The position numbers and the translations under genes were made by a program. A stretch of DNA of 64,000 bases, from the NCBI RefSeq assembly GCF_900187285.1, contig NZ_LT906470.1:231501-295500 (forward strand), written 5' to 3'. Position 1 is the first letter of the stretch, and each line of letters starts with the position of its first letter. The notes beneath the pieces are model-generated. The model was not told the DNA's origin. It worked only from the letters and a program-made list of their open reading frames with translations, and made no database searches. This stretch comes from Veillonella rodentium. Its GTDB lineage: Bacteria; Bacillota; Negativicutes; Veillonellales; Veillonellaceae. This document shows, one piece after another, positions 32,719-42,788 of this stretch.

Positions 32719-33806
32719 TTCACTCAAACAATTTAACGGTTCAAAACTATATTGGCCTCACCGGTGACAAGCCGATCCGATTCATCGTTTCCGATGTGGA
32801 CGGTACCTTGGTCAATGATGCGAAGGCGATTGCCCCGGAGGTGGTGGACGCTGTTCGTGCCGCCCGTGAAAGCGGTATTCGTGTTGCCATCGCCAGCGGC
32901 CGCGCGTGGAATGAAATGCATAATGTTATCGACGCATTGCCCTGCCTGCGGTACTTTATGTGTACCAACGGGGCGTACGTCATTGATAAGGATGAAAATA
33001 AAAATTTGTTTCATATCGCCTTCGATAAAGAGCAGACGCTATATTTGTTGCGCAAACTCCTTGCGTACGGCGTGTACGTGGAGGCTTATGTGAAGGACCA
33101 AATCTTCGGCATGTATCCTCCGTCGCGTTGTATCACGCCTGAACGGTTAACCTCGTGCATTTGTGATCGTGGTGATGAATCGGCTGACACAGTATCCGGC
33201 ACATCGATAGACGAGAATCAATCCATATCCGTCGGAGATAATTGCAATCCGGTGAATGGAGGATTGTCGGAATGCGAAACGGAGCAGTCCACGTTCTTTT
33301 TCCGACCGAATATCCGGCCTTTTATTCTGGCGACGCGCACCATGGTCTGTGATTTACCGGTCCATATGGAATCCCTTGATGAAGGCCCTGAGAAAATACA
33401 GATTTTTTATGGCGATGAACCGATGCGTCAGCGCATTTTACAGGACCTGCGTGACGACTATCAGGGATTGGCTCATGACGGAGCGGGGCGGGAGCGCTTT
33501 TACGATGTGCTGTTATCCAGTGAGGGAAATTTAGAATTCGTGTTGCCTCATACGACAAAAGGTACGGCTGTGGAGGCGTTGACAAAGCACTGGAACTTCA
33601 GCCCTGACGAAGTGATGACAATCGGCGACAGCGAAAATGATCTGTCCATGTTGCGCTTTGCCGGTGCCGGTGTGGCCATGGGCAATGCAAATGCTAATAT
33701 AAAAGAAGCGGCCCGCTATGAAACGACGGATAATAACCATCATGGAGTGGAAAGAGCCATCTATTCAGCGATTGCATATAATGAGGCACTTCATAAAACG
33801 CGATGA
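32715..33806 (+). CDS. Cof-type HAD-superfamily phosphatase with insertion
   Basis: A 363-aa HAD hydrolase: motif I DVDGTLVND (~28), motif II ASGRAW, motif III Lys near TTKGTAVEALTKH, and motif IV GDSENDLSMLRFAG. This is the class IIB (Cof/YidA) layout. Unusually, the cap carries a ~45-residue Ser/Asp/Glu/Cys-rich insertion (residues ~147-192: DESADTVSGTS and beyond) without recognisable structure. It is coupled to the M20 gene by ATGA-type overlap. The substrate is unknown (sugar phosphates or nucleotides are usual). Confidence 0.88.
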   Translation: MIHSNNLTVQNYIGLTGDKPIRFIVSDVDGTLVNDAKAIAPEVVDAVRAARESGIRVAIASGRAWNEMHNVIDALPCLRYFMCTNGAYVIDKDENKNLFHIAFDKEQTLYLLRKLLAYGVYVEAYVKDQIFGMYPPSRCITPERLTSCICDRGDESADTVSGTSIDENQSISVGDNCNPVNGGLSECETEQSTFFFRPNIRPFILATRTMVCDLPVHMESLDEGPEKIQIFYGDEPMRQRILQDLRDDYQGLAHDGAGRERFYDVLLSSEGNLEFVLPHTTKGTAVEALTKHWNFSPDEVMTIGDSENDLSMLRFAGAGVAMGNANANIKEAARYETTDNNHHGVERAIYSAIAYNEALHKTR

Positions 33807-33938
33807 AATGTGATGATTCGCAATCGTCACGGATAAATTGATTTCCACTAAATAATTGGTGTCTGCTCATCGGAATTAATTGTTTTGAGTAAGCGTTATA
33901 GGAACGGAAGGTAGAAGTTGACTGAAAGGAGGCAGCGC

Positions 33939-34151
33939 ATGGAAGAAATAAAATTCCATATTGATGATACCTGTGTCAAATGTGGCGCCTGTGCTGTAGA
34001 CTGCCCCGTTCAGTGCATAACGGAAGGTGCTGTTAAGTTTATCATTGGCAAGGGTTGTATCTCCTGCGGGGACTGTTATTCCATCTGTCCCGTAGGGGCC
34101 GTTAAAATGGTAAAACATAATAATGATAAGAAAAAAGACAGTGAAAATTAG
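33939..34151 (+). CDS. 2x[4Fe-4S] ferredoxin
   Basis: A 70-aa ferredoxin with two CxxCxxCxxxCP clusters (C12/C15/C18/C22 and C40/C43/C46/C50) in the classical bacterial arrangement, with an extra Cys at 26. AAAGGAGG sits 7-8 bases before ATG 33939. A longer frame from 33918 is not needed. It is a low-potential electron carrier for anaerobic metabolism, and the CooS enzyme at 55 kb is one possible partner. Confidence 0.93.
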   Translation: MEEIKFHIDDTCVKCGACAVDCPVQCITEGAVKFIIGKGCISCGDCYSICPVGAVKMVKHNNDKKKDSEN

Positions 34152-34348
34152 ATGCTGACTATTAGATGTTAGAGCTTATATATTAGTAATTAGAAGTAAA
34201 AATTAATTGTTACACTACATAAACGTATTAAGACAAATCTGAATGTTTAAAAGCTTTGTGAAACTTTTATTCGGAATATATAGAGGCGTATAAGTTCCTA
34301 TGCTATAATGAAATATAAACGTAAAACGTTTCAAATGAGGTGATAATA

Positions 34349-35215
34349 ATGGAATATGCAACCCTCAATACCGGTGCTCGGATGCCAATGTTGGGATTTG
34401 GCGTTTTTCAAGTTACTGATTTAATGCAATGTAAACAGATTGTACTTGATGCAATTGATGTAGGCTATCGTTTGTTTGATACAGCAGCTGTATATGGAAA
34501 CGAAGCGGCCGTAGGTGAAGCTATTGCGGAAGCAATTGCTATGGGCAAAGTAAAACGTGAAGATTTATTTATCACATCCAAGTTGTGGGTGCAAGATATG
34601 AATGCCTATGATGTGGATGAGGGGATTGATCAATCGCTAAGGAATTTAGGGATCGAGTATATTGATTTATATTTATTGCATCAAGCCATGGGAGACTATT
34701 TTAGTGCTTGGCGTGGATTAGAACAAGCTTATCGTGATGGTCGCTTAATGAATATTGGTGTAAGTAATTTCTATCCTAATATTTTGACGAATTTTTGTGA
34801 AAGCGTAGATATAAAGCCAGCAGTAAACCAAATCGAGCTACATCCTTACTTTCAACAACCGGATGCGTTAGATACGATGAAGTATTATGATGTTGTGCCT
34901 GAGGCATGGGCACCATTAGGCGGCGGGCGATATAGTCCATTTGAGGAGAAACTCTTACAAGATATTGCAGAGACTCATGACAAAACGGTTGGGCAAGTGG
35001 TGTTACGGTGGAATATTCAACGTGGTGTTGTTGTCATACCTAAAACGACTCATAAAGAACGAATGATTGAAAATATAAATGTATGGGATTTTGAACTTTC
35101 ACAAGATGAGATGGAATCTATTTCAACACTTGATTTGGGATATGGTGAATCTAGAACAAAACATTTTGATCCGGAATTTGTACGATCGGTATTAGGTGTA
35201 GAAATTCATGGCTAA
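34349..35215 (+). CDS. Aldo/keto reductase
   Basis: A 288-aa NADPH-dependent AKR of the AKR5 (2,5-diketo-gluconate reductase-like) group. The catalytic tetrad is visible: Asp in LFDTAAVYGNE, Tyr in the same segment, Lys in ITSKLWVQ and His in YLLHQ. The C-terminal cofactor motif IPKTTHKERMIEN is present. ATG 34349 follows GAGG by 8-9 bases. It is a single-gene unit, with TATAAT at 34304-34309 as the possible -10. The substrate cannot be told. Confidence 0.9.
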   Translation: MEYATLNTGARMPMLGFGVFQVTDLMQCKQIVLDAIDVGYRLFDTAAVYGNEAAVGEAIAEAIAMGKVKREDLFITSKLWVQDMNAYDVDEGIDQSLRNLGIEYIDLYLLHQAMGDYFSAWRGLEQAYRDGRLMNIGVSNFYPNILTNFCESVDIKPAVNQIELHPYFQQPDALDTMKYYDVVPEAWAPLGGGRYSPFEEKLLQDIAETHDKTVGQVVLRWNIQRGVVVIPKTTHKERMIENINVWDFELSQDEMESISTLDLGYGESRTKHFDPEFVRSVLGVEIHG

Positions 35216-35302
35216 TTTTGGCAGATAACGTAAATAAAGTTAATTTGTAAATATATATGTGAAAGTATTGTAAAATACAACTTCTTGCTTAATGGAGGAA
35301 TT

Positions 35303-36838
35303 ATGGGAAACAGGGAATTTGTTATTGTTGTTGACTTCGGAGGTCAGTACAATCAGCTGATCGCTCGCCGCGTTCGTGAAAATCACGTATACTGCGAAGT
35401 ATATCCATACAACAAAGCATTGGAAAAAATTAAGGAACTGAAACCGCAAGGGATTATCTTTACGGGCGGTCCTAACAGCGTGTACGAAGAAAATTCCCCG
35501 AAAATCGACAAGGAGATTTTTGAACTTGGTATTCCTGTCCTCGGCATGTGCTACGGTATGCAATTTATGGCGTATACATTGGGCGGCGAAGTTAAATCTG
35601 CGGAAAACCGCGAGTTCGGTAAAACTCCGACTAAGGTGGACACTACATCTCCATTGTTCAAAGGCTTGGAAGAAGACCAAGTTGTGTGGATGTCTCATGT
35701 TGACTATGTAGAAAAGGTTCCTGAAGGCTTTGAAATCGTAGCACATACTAAGGATTGCCCTGTTGCATCCATGCAAAATAAAGAACGTAAACTATATGCT
35801 ATGCAATACCATGCAGAAGTGTTACACACTGAACATGGCAAAGAAATGCTTCACAACTTCTTGTACGAAGTGTGCGGCTTCACAGGCACATGGACAATGG
35901 CAAACTATGCAAAAACTGCTATTGAAGACATCCGCAACACTGTAGGCGATGGCAAAGTATTATTGGCATTGTCCGGTGGTGTAGATAGCTCCGTTGCAGC
36001 AGCTCTTATTTCTAAAGCTGTAGGTGACCAATTGACTTGTATCTTCGTTGACCACGGTTTAATGCGTAAAAACGAAGGCGACGAAGTAGAAGCAGCTTTC
36101 AAAGATTCCGGCATGCATTTCATTCGCGTCGATGCAGAAAAACGTTTCTTAGATAAATTGGCTGGTCTTGAAAATCCAGAAGCTAAGCGTAAAGCTATCG
36201 GCGAAGAATTCATCCGCGTATTTGAAGACGAAGGCCGCAAAATCGGTTCCGTTGACTTCTTAGCGCAAGGTACAATCTACCCTGACGTTATTGAGTCCGG
36301 TACTGGCGAAGCTGAAGTTATCAAATCTCACCACAACGTAGGTGGCTTGCCTGCAGTGGTAGACTTTAAAGGTCTTATCGAACCATTGCGTAATCTCTTC
36401 AAAGACGAAGTGCGTGAACTTGGTTCTGAATTAGGTTTGGCTGATTACCTCGTATGGCGCCAACCATTCCCAGGTCCTGGCCTTGCTATCCGTGTAATGG
36501 GCGAAATTACGAAAGATAAACTCGACATCTTGCGTGATGCGGACTACATCTTCCGTGACGAAATTGCAAAAGCTGGCCTTGATCGCAGTATCAACCAATA
36601 CTTTGCAGTATTAACATCTACACGTACCGTAGGCGTTATGGGTGACTTCCGTACATACGATTACACATTAGCATTGCGCGGCGTAACAACAACAGACTTC
36701 ATGACTGCTGACTGGGCGCGCATCCCTTACGACGTATTGGACACAATCTCCCGTCGTATCGTAAACGAAGTACAACACATCAACCGTATCGTGTACGATA
36801 TTACATCTAAACCACCTGCTACGATTGAGTGGGAATAA
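35303..36838 (+). CDS. guaA: GMP synthase (glutamine-hydrolysing)
   Basis: A 511-aa enzyme converting XMP to GMP. The N-terminal glutamine amidotransferase has Cys in GMCYGMQ (~81) and His/Glu in [10 protein letters not shown]. The ATP-pyrophosphatase domain has the P-loop [11 protein letters not shown] (~220), and the C-terminal dimerisation domain ends [15 protein letters not shown] precedes ATG 35303. Codon usage is strongly biased, consistent with high expression. Confidence 0.97.
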   Translation: MGNREFVIVVDFGGQYNQLIARRVRENHVYCEVYPYNKALEKIKELKPQGIIFTGGPNSVYEENSPKIDKEIFELGIPVLGMCYGMQFMAYTLGGEVKSAENREFGKTPTKVDTTSPLFKGLEEDQVVWMSHVDYVEKVPEGFEIVAHTKDCPVASMQNKERKLYAMQYHAEVLHTEHGKEMLHNFLYEVCGFTGTWTMANYAKTAIEDIRNTVGDGKVLLALSGGVDSSVAAALISKAVGDQLTCIFVDHGLMRKNEGDEVEAAFKDSGMHFIRVDAEKRFLDKLAGLENPEAKRKAIGEEFIRVFEDEGRKIGSVDFLAQGTIYPDVIESGTGEAEVIKSHHNVGGLPAVVDFKGLIEPLRNLFKDEVRELGSELGLADYLVWRQPFPGPGLAIRVMGEITKDKLDILRDADYIFRDEIAKAGLDRSINQYFAVLTSTRTVGVMGDFRTYDYTLALRGVTTTDFMTADWARIPYDVLDTISRRIVNEVQHINRIVYDITSKPPATIEWE

Positions 36839-36949
36839 AAAGAAATATTAATTTTAAATTCATTAACTAAACTTTTGAGTATTACTAACTTTAACTGAAA
36901 GGTAAAAGAATAGGGGTGAAAGGGAGAGTTTTGAATTTAAAGAGCGCAT

Positions 36950-36984
36950 AAAAGCCTCCTATCATTTTGATGGGAGGCTTTTAT
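36950..36984 (+). terminator. Terminator downstream of guaA
   Basis: AAAAGCCTCCTATCA pairs with TGATGGGAGGCTTTT around a TT loop, with A-run and T-run. Confidence 0.88.
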
Positions 36985-37086
36985 TTATAGTGTAAAGGCG
37001 TATAGTACAAGTTAATTCTATAACTTTGAAGTAAGACAATTTAAACATTATAAGGGGATTTTTTAGTATTGATAAGGAGTGATTAA

Positions 37087-38055
37087 ATGGCAAATTCTAT
37101 TGAACGTGAAGGGGTGTATCATTGTGGGAAACTTGCTGCACATTATAAGTGGATGTTTAGAGAACAACCTATAGATGATGTAGGTATTGATGCTCATATG
37201 GAATTTACTGAAGTGAATGGTGAGGTGAGTCAGTTATTAGGGTTGCAAATAAAGTCGGGACAAAGTTGGTTTAAAGAGCGGAAAGGGGAGTATATAATAT
37301 TTCGAGATATTAGTGAACGCCAATATAATTATTGGACTACTAATTCCCTTCCTTGCATCATAGTTTTATATAATCCTGATAATGATGAGTGTATTTGGGA
37401 AAAATTAACAGTTAAAACTATAGAAAAAACAAAAGGAGGTAAAGGAAAAGGTTTTTTCGTTAAAATTCCATTAAATCAATTGTTTTTGGATAAATTTTCA
37501 CATCAAAGCCTATTGGCTTTTACAAAATTGCCAGAACATATTATGAATTATAATTTTTTACTATCTCAAAAGAGTTTTATGCAGATTATTCAAAGAGGTG
37601 GCATGATTAGACTTCACTCTGAAGAGTGGGTTAATAAATGTAGTGGAGCTGGCACCATAGAATTAATCATCAATGATAAGAACGGAGAAAGTAAGTACTT
37701 ATATCCATATCGCTTTCCATATACGTCTTATACTGAAGTTTTTCCTAAATTATTTCCGTGGGCAGACTTCATTGCTGATCCAGATTTTTATCAAAGCGAG
37801 GATGAAAATTTATGGCTTGAAGAAAACTGCTATTATGATCGAGAGGAGAAACGGTGGATTGTTTGGGGGGATAGCTTTGAAAACTTTCGTAAAAAGCTAG
37901 ATCCTATGCGTAGTATTAATCATTATAATGAAGTTGCAGAGTATATGTTAATTCTTAGTTTGAATGAATTAGGTAAATCTTTCTTGACAATAGATAATTA
38001 TGTTACTCAAAGCCAAGTGTATGTATCAGCAAGACCTCAAAATAATACTTTATAA
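37087..38055 (+). CDS. DUF4365-domain protein
   Basis: A 322-aa protein. The N-terminal ~150 residues match DUF4365: DDVGIDAHMEF (~30-40), QIKSG (~55-59), then a YW...P..V.LYN segment. The D...QxK pattern is that of restriction-endonuclease-like folds, so nuclease activity is possible. The C-terminal half has no recognised family. AAGGAG precedes the ATG. It is AT-rich, unlike guaA, and starts a probable defence island. Confidence 0.75.
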   Translation: MANSIEREGVYHCGKLAAHYKWMFREQPIDDVGIDAHMEFTEVNGEVSQLLGLQIKSGQSWFKERKGEYIIFRDISERQYNYWTTNSLPCIIVLYNPDNDECIWEKLTVKTIEKTKGGKGKGFFVKIPLNQLFLDKFSHQSLLAFTKLPEHIMNYNFLLSQKSFMQIIQRGGMIRLHSEEWVNKCSGAGTIELIINDKNGESKYLYPYRFPYTSYTEVFPKLFPWADFIADPDFYQSEDENLWLEENCYYDREEKRWIVWGDSFENFRKKLDPMRSINHYNEVAEYMLILSLNELGKSFLTIDNYVTQSQVYVSARPQNNTL

Positions 38056-38266
38056 AAATTTCTTCAGTATCTTTTTATCGTGGTTGAACTATTTGTCAGG
38101 AAACTTTTATGGTAATAAATTGAGCGGTAGAGTTTCCTGGTTTGCAGATATTTTAGGTATTGTTATATCGATTAAATAAATTGAATACTAAAAAGTAGTA
38201 TAAGTATATTGTTTAAATTATTTTGATGCATATTGTAATAGCTTTACACAGGGGAGGTGTTAATGT

Positions 38267-40540
38267 ATGAAATTTGATTTACATATTCATTCTTATGCTA
38301 GTAAATATAAAGAAAGTAAGGGTATTGTTGATGAATCTACTGTTGACAATGTTGATGTTTTATTAGATAAATTACAAAAACATAATGTGGGGCTGTTTTC
38401 TATTACGGATCATAATAGATTCGATGCAGAGCTATATGAAAAATTAGATAGCATAATAAAGTCAAAGTCATATAGTAATGTGAGAGGACTAGTTGCTGGT
38501 GTTGAATTTGATGTTCAAATAGATAGTGATATGGGGAAGTGTCATATTATTACAATCTTTGATGCTAAAAACAATAGTGATAATTATAGAAAAATTGAAA
38601 CATGTATTTGTAATGATTTATTACAAAGTAAGGAGGAATATTATACAAAAGAAAGATTTGAAACACTTCTAAGAACGATAGGCCTTGACGTAATATTAAT
38701 AGCCTGTCAGAGAAATAGTTTAGATAGGCAAGGAGGGAAACACAACTCGTTGAGTGAATCTGCTAAGGAGCCAATAGACTTAATAAAAACAGGTTATATA
38801 AATGCTCTGGAATTTCAGCGCCCTAACGTGGAAGGTATTCTAAAAAACAATTTAAAAGATGTTCCAGCGAATATTGGATTGGTAATGGGTAGTGATTGCC
38901 ATGAATGGGCCGCCTATCCAAACCATGACCATGGGAATAAAAATAAAAGTTTTACTCATTCACGAGCTAAAATATTACCAACATTTAAAGGACTCTTAAT
39001 GGCAGTTACTTCTCCTGAAACTAGAATTAATCAACAAGAAAACAGCAACGTTAATTATATTGAAGCATTTAATATAGGGAAACAAGTGATTCCTTTAGTG
39101 AATGGTATAAATGTAATAATTGGAGAAAATGGATCGGGAAAATCTACTTTATTAAAGCTTTTAGCTGATAAGGCATCCTCTCCAGCATATATAAAAGCTT
39201 TGGTTAACGAGAATAAGTTATGTTGTAATCATAATGATTCATTTTGTAAGCTTTTTATTGGACAAGGGGAAATAATAAAAAAGTTTGATTCAAAGACCTT
39301 ATTTACTAATGATAACTTTTATACTGTAAACCATTCGACATTTAGAGAAATATATGAATCTTATGCAAAGAATCTATTTACCTATATTAAAACTAATATA
39401 GAACGAAAGATAGAGATTGATAATTTAAAGCAAAAATCTCTTACATATAATGTATCAAATAATAATCCTACTTATTTTTTAGAGATTCATTGTGATGAGG
39501 ATTTTGTAGATATAGAAAATATACATGAAAAGTATAAAAATGATGTATCTGATATAGTAGATAAACTTGAAACTTTATTGAACGATGTATATTTTGATAA
39601 ATTTACAAATGAAATTAATAGGGCTTTAAGTTTATTGGTTCCAATCCGAGATGAGATTAAAAATAATTTTGATACAATTGAAGTCGAAAAGAATTTACGT
39701 AATATAATCTCATCTGAGATATCTGAATATAGTAGAAAAGTCGGTGAAGCTTCATCATCTCAAGATAGAGATTCAACTGCTTTTCGAAAGAAAAGAAATA
39801 AGTTTATAAAGAGTATTATTGATGCTGTATGTAAAAATATTAGAGAAAATATATTTCCTGAAAAGCCGAAAAAGTTAAAAGGAGATAGTAAAAAGCCTAG
39901 TTGTGGGTTTAACTTTAATTCTGAATCAAATTATCATGAAAAAGACGTACACGACGATTTTATGCGAGCTATGTTTAATCAAAGTTATTTAGATATAGAA
40001 AAACTAAAAAGTATTGAAGATTGGAATAGTTTGGTGGATGCAATTAGAGGATGTACTTCTTATGAAAAGATAGATGAAATCTACCGGGAAAATTTAAAGA
40101 AATTTCTTGATCAGATGTGTGAATGTAAAAATTATATAGTTGACATATCGAATGGTGAAGCGCAACTGGGTAGTACATTAGGAGAGCAGTCGCTAGCATA
40201 TTTTAAATATATATCAGAATTTGAAACTAATAAAAGTATTTTTCTTATCGATCAACCAGAAGATCATATTTCAAATAATAATATTAGTAAGAAGCTTATA
40301 AAGTATTTCAACTCTATAAGGAATCAGAAACAAATAATTATTGTCACACATAATCCACTATTAGTTGTTAATTTAGATGTAGAACAAATAATTTTTGTAG
40401 AAAAAAATAATAATATGATAAAGATAAAAGCTGGATGTTTAGAGTTTGAGGATACTGAAGTTAATATGCTAAAGCTTGTTGCTGATAATATGGATGGTGG
40501 AAAACTGGCTATTGAAAAGAGGTTAAAGGTATATGGATAA
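38267..40540 (+). CDS. PHP-domain plus SMC/ABC-like ATPase (TrlF/ppl-like)
   Basis: A 757-aa fusion. Residues 1-~235 form a PHP phosphoesterase domain with metal ligands in DLHIHSYA, ITDHNRFDAE, GVEFD and GSDCHEW. Residues ~270-757 are an SMC/ABC-type ATPase: Walker A GENGSGKSTLLKLL (~285), a helical, coiled-coil-like middle, signature-like SNGEAQLGS, Walker B FLIDQPEDHISN (~661) and switch His THNPLL. PHP-ATPase fusions are known anti-phage candidates (named ppl or TrlF in surveys, from memory). GGGGAGG precedes the ATG. It overlaps the next small gene by 8 bp. Strongly AT-rich. Confidence 0.85.
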   Translation: MKFDLHIHSYASKYKESKGIVDESTVDNVDVLLDKLQKHNVGLFSITDHNRFDAELYEKLDSIIKSKSYSNVRGLVAGVEFDVQIDSDMGKCHIITIFDAKNNSDNYRKIETCICNDLLQSKEEYYTKERFETLLRTIGLDVILIACQRNSLDRQGGKHNSLSESAKEPIDLIKTGYINALEFQRPNVEGILKNNLKDVPANIGLVMGSDCHEWAAYPNHDHGNKNKSFTHSRAKILPTFKGLLMAVTSPETRINQQENSNVNYIEAFNIGKQVIPLVNGINVIIGENGSGKSTLLKLLADKASSPAYIKALVNENKLCCNHNDSFCKLFIGQGEIIKKFDSKTLFTNDNFYTVNHSTFREIYESYAKNLFTYIKTNIERKIEIDNLKQKSLTYNVSNNNPTYFLEIHCDEDFVDIENIHEKYKNDVSDIVDKLETLLNDVYFDKFTNEINRALSLLVPIRDEIKNNFDTIEVEKNLRNIISSEISEYSRKVGEASSSQDRDSTAFRKKRNKFIKSIIDAVCKNIRENIFPEKPKKLKGDSKKPSCGFNFNSESNYHEKDVHDDFMRAMFNQSYLDIEKLKSIEDWNSLVDAIRGCTSYEKIDEIYRENLKKFLDQMCECKNYIVDISNGEAQLGSTLGEQSLAYFKYISEFETNKSIFLIDQPEDHISNNNISKKLIKYFNSIRNQKQIIIVTHNPLLVVNLDVEQIIFVEKNNNMIKIKAGCLEFEDTEVNMLKLVADNMDGGKLAIEKRLKVYG

Positions 40541-40835
40541 AACAATTGAAGTTATAATGGAAGAAAATAAAGACATTACCTTACGTTGTAATAGTAAAGA
40601 GTCGATAATAATAAAATCTAATTTAAGAAAACTAGAAGCAGAAGATATTTTTAAACTTTTAGACTATTCAAAAGGAGATACATATACTATATCCAAAATA
40701 AATGAAAAGGAACATGATTCTCAGGTCATGGATTTTTTTTGTGAGTTATTAATAGAGATTACTACTAAATTGTCTAATAAATTAGATGAAGATCTTGATT
40801 CTACTGCAAATAAAACTGAGAATTTAGTTTTATAG
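40533..40835 (+). CDS. Small protein of the PHP-ATPase cassette
   Basis: A 100-aa acidic protein without known family or signal peptide (LRKLEAEDIFKLLDYSKGDTYTISKINE). The ATG overlaps the PHP-ATPase stop, so it is translationally coupled and likely acts with it, for example as an inhibitor, adaptor or effector subunit. The function is not known. Confidence 0.7.
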   Translation: MDKTIEVIMEENKDITLRCNSKESIIIKSNLRKLEAEDIFKLLDYSKGDTYTISKINEKEHDSQVMDFFCELLIEITTKLSNKLDEDLDSTANKTENLVL

Positions 40836-40890
40836 AATATGTTGTTAGGTGCTCTTCTATTTTGGTATAAATATATTCTAGGAGATGTAA

Positions 40891-41922
40891 ATGAGAAAAG
40901 GACCGGCAAGAGGTGCCTTGTTAGAAATAGTATTGGCAAAACTTATTGAGGTTAATGGTTATGAAATAATTAGAAATGAGGATGGTCGAGAGATTGAAAA
41001 GCGGAATAATAATTTAAATATAAAGGGTAGAGGTGGGTATCATCAGTTTGATACTTTAGGGCGGTTTAAAATTACGCCTCCATTTGTATATCCTTTTAGA
41101 TTGTTTGTAGAGGCTAAGTTTTATGCAGAAAATCCTGTAGGTATTGATAAGGTTAGAATGGGTGTTGGAATTTTAGAAGATGTAAATACAAATTATTCAA
41201 CGGTAGATTTAGATGATGATCAATTGTCTATAGAACGATATCATTATCATTATGCTATATTTTCTACTACCGGTTTCTCAGAACCTGCACAACGCTTTGC
41301 TTTAGCTCATAGGATCCATTTAGTAGATTTATCTGGTAAAGAATATTGCCTAATTAGAGCCTCAATTTACAACATTGTAGAATATTTTTCTGTTAATGGT
41401 ATAGAGGATAAGGTACGAGAAGAATTTTTAGAGTTTAAAAAGTGGATAGATCAGGCTTTTGAGAATACACTCTTAAATGCTAATATTAATTTTAATAATG
41501 ATATTAAACTTACTACTATGATAGAAACTTTATTTAAGCGTATTGAGAATAAAGTTATGTATTTAGCCACTATAAATAGCCCATTTATAGTTCCACTATT
41601 ATCGAACGATTTATTTAATGAACTATTGAAAAGAAATCCTCATCAAACAGTTGGAATAAAGTGGCATGATGATGAACCTGATAAGTGGATTATTGTAACA
41701 GAAGCTACTCAATCTAATAATGACATTAGTATTAGTTTTACATTGTCTAATTTACTTAGAGATTATCTGTTATCATCTGATAATATAAATGATATTGCAA
41801 GAGATATTAAAGAGAAAAGAATAGGTACATTTGTTTTTCTTGCATATCTTGATAAGATAAATCCTACACTTTGTACATTAAAATTTAATTGGGATATGAC
41901 TAGAAAGACAGTTTTAAAATAA
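40891..41922 (+). CDS. PD-(D/E)XK-like nuclease of the PHP-ATPase cassette
   Basis: A 343-aa protein. The N-terminal part has the signature of a restriction-like nuclease: ALLEIVLAKLIEVNGYEI (helix with Glu), GRGGYHQFDTLG (catalytic Asp ~54) and FRLFVEAKFY (ExK ~73-75). This arrangement is common in Mrr/REase-like effectors. The C-terminal half is unassigned. AGGAGA precedes the ATG. It lies 55 bp after the small gene in the same direction. An ATPase plus nuclease pair is a typical defence layout (inference). Confidence 0.72.
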   Translation: MRKGPARGALLEIVLAKLIEVNGYEIIRNEDGREIEKRNNNLNIKGRGGYHQFDTLGRFKITPPFVYPFRLFVEAKFYAENPVGIDKVRMGVGILEDVNTNYSTVDLDDDQLSIERYHYHYAIFSTTGFSEPAQRFALAHRIHLVDLSGKEYCLIRASIYNIVEYFSVNGIEDKVREEFLEFKKWIDQAFENTLLNANINFNNDIKLTTMIETLFKRIENKVMYLATINSPFIVPLLSNDLFNELLKRNPHQTVGIKWHDDEPDKWIIVTEATQSNNDISISFTLSNLLRDYLLSSDNINDIARDIKEKRIGTFVFLAYLDKINPTLCTLKFNWDMTRKTVLK

Positions 41923-42015
41923 TATAATATAATCGGGTTAAAGAGTCCTTTTCTAATAATTATTATTGATATTGATATTGATATTGTTAATTGTGCTGAT
42001 TATATATAGGAGAAT

Positions 42016-42426
42016 ATGAAAACAACTAAATCTTTTGGCAATCATCCCAAATATTCTCTCCATGATGCAAGGGTACAGAAAATAGAATACGTAGACGATA
42101 ATTTGATCCTTACTTTTGAGTACATTTTCTCCCATGAGAACGGTGTTGAGCAAACTCATAAGGCTCAAGTTGTATTTGAGATGTGCGATATAGATTTTTT
42201 TGAAATTCTCGTGTTTAATATTACAATACTAGATACTTTCACAGGTAAAAGAATTGAGTTACCTCAGTATCAACAGGATTATAGTGAAAGTGAGTTTGAG
42301 GTCATTACGGAGACCTATAATTGGGGACACGCTGTATTCCAGGGTTGGTTATGGACCGAAGGGAATCCCGTACACTGTATAATGAACATATACTTTAAAG
42401 GTGATATGGTATATGTAGTTGAATGA
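42016..42426 (+). CDS. Hypothetical protein, possibly immunity-like
   Basis: A 136-aa cytosolic protein beginning KTTKSFGNHPKYSLHDARVQKIEY, rich in beta strands. The LHDARV...I.. opening resembles small immunity-type proteins found near polymorphic toxins, but I do not recognise a defined family. AGGAGA precedes the ATG. Its stop overlaps or adjoins the next gene, so the two are a pair. Confidence 0.6.
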   Translation: MKTTKSFGNHPKYSLHDARVQKIEYVDDNLILTFEYIFSHENGVEQTHKAQVVFEMCDIDFFEILVFNITILDTFTGKRIELPQYQQDYSESEFEVITETYNWGHAVFQGWLWTEGNPVHCIMNIYFKGDMVYVVE

Positions 42427-42434
42427 GGCGCAGA

Positions 42435-42758
42435 ATGAGTAATTTAGATTTTACTATTGGCTGCACAGTTACATTCTTCAGTAAGAAGAGAACGAGTCTA
42501 CCGAATTTAAATTATGGAATGTACTGTCCTCATTTTGTTATAAAAGGTACTGAGGAATATCTTAGTATTAACTTTATTGATGGTGAAGATGTCATCTTTG
42601 ATAAAGAAATAGGAGCTAATGCGCTGCCACTTTATGAAACTGTAGATTATTCTGCTTTACAAGCAGGTACTGAGTTCTTTATCATGGAAGGTGGCAATGT
42701 TGTTGGTGAAGGGATTGTAAAAGAAATCTTTCAGCATAAGCCACATGAGAAAAAATAA
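42435..42758 (+). CDS. Hypothetical beta-barrel protein with EF-Tu domain III-like end
   Basis: A 107-aa protein: SNLDFTIGCTVTFFSKKRTSLPN, NYGMYCPHFVIKG, and a C-terminal F(F)IMEGGNVVGEGIVKEI, which resembles the third beta-barrel of EF-Tu. Such stand-alone proteins are found near immunity-like genes. GAGG (within the ATGAGG overlap) sits 8 bases before ATG 42435. The alternative ATG 42423 overlaps the previous stop. Confidence 0.6.
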   Translation: MSNLDFTIGCTVTFFSKKRTSLPNLNYGMYCPHFVIKGTEEYLSINFIDGEDVIFDKEIGANALPLYETVDYSALQAGTEFFIMEGGNVVGEGIVKEIFQHKPHEKK

Positions 42759-42788
42759 TTGTAGGGTATTATATCCGTTGGAGGTTAT

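Noticed and set aside
41953-42168. Minus-strand ORF over the TTGATA repeat and the start of the 42016 gene
   Set aside because: It overlaps a plus-strand gene with a good ribosome site, and its sequence is driven by a short AT repeat.
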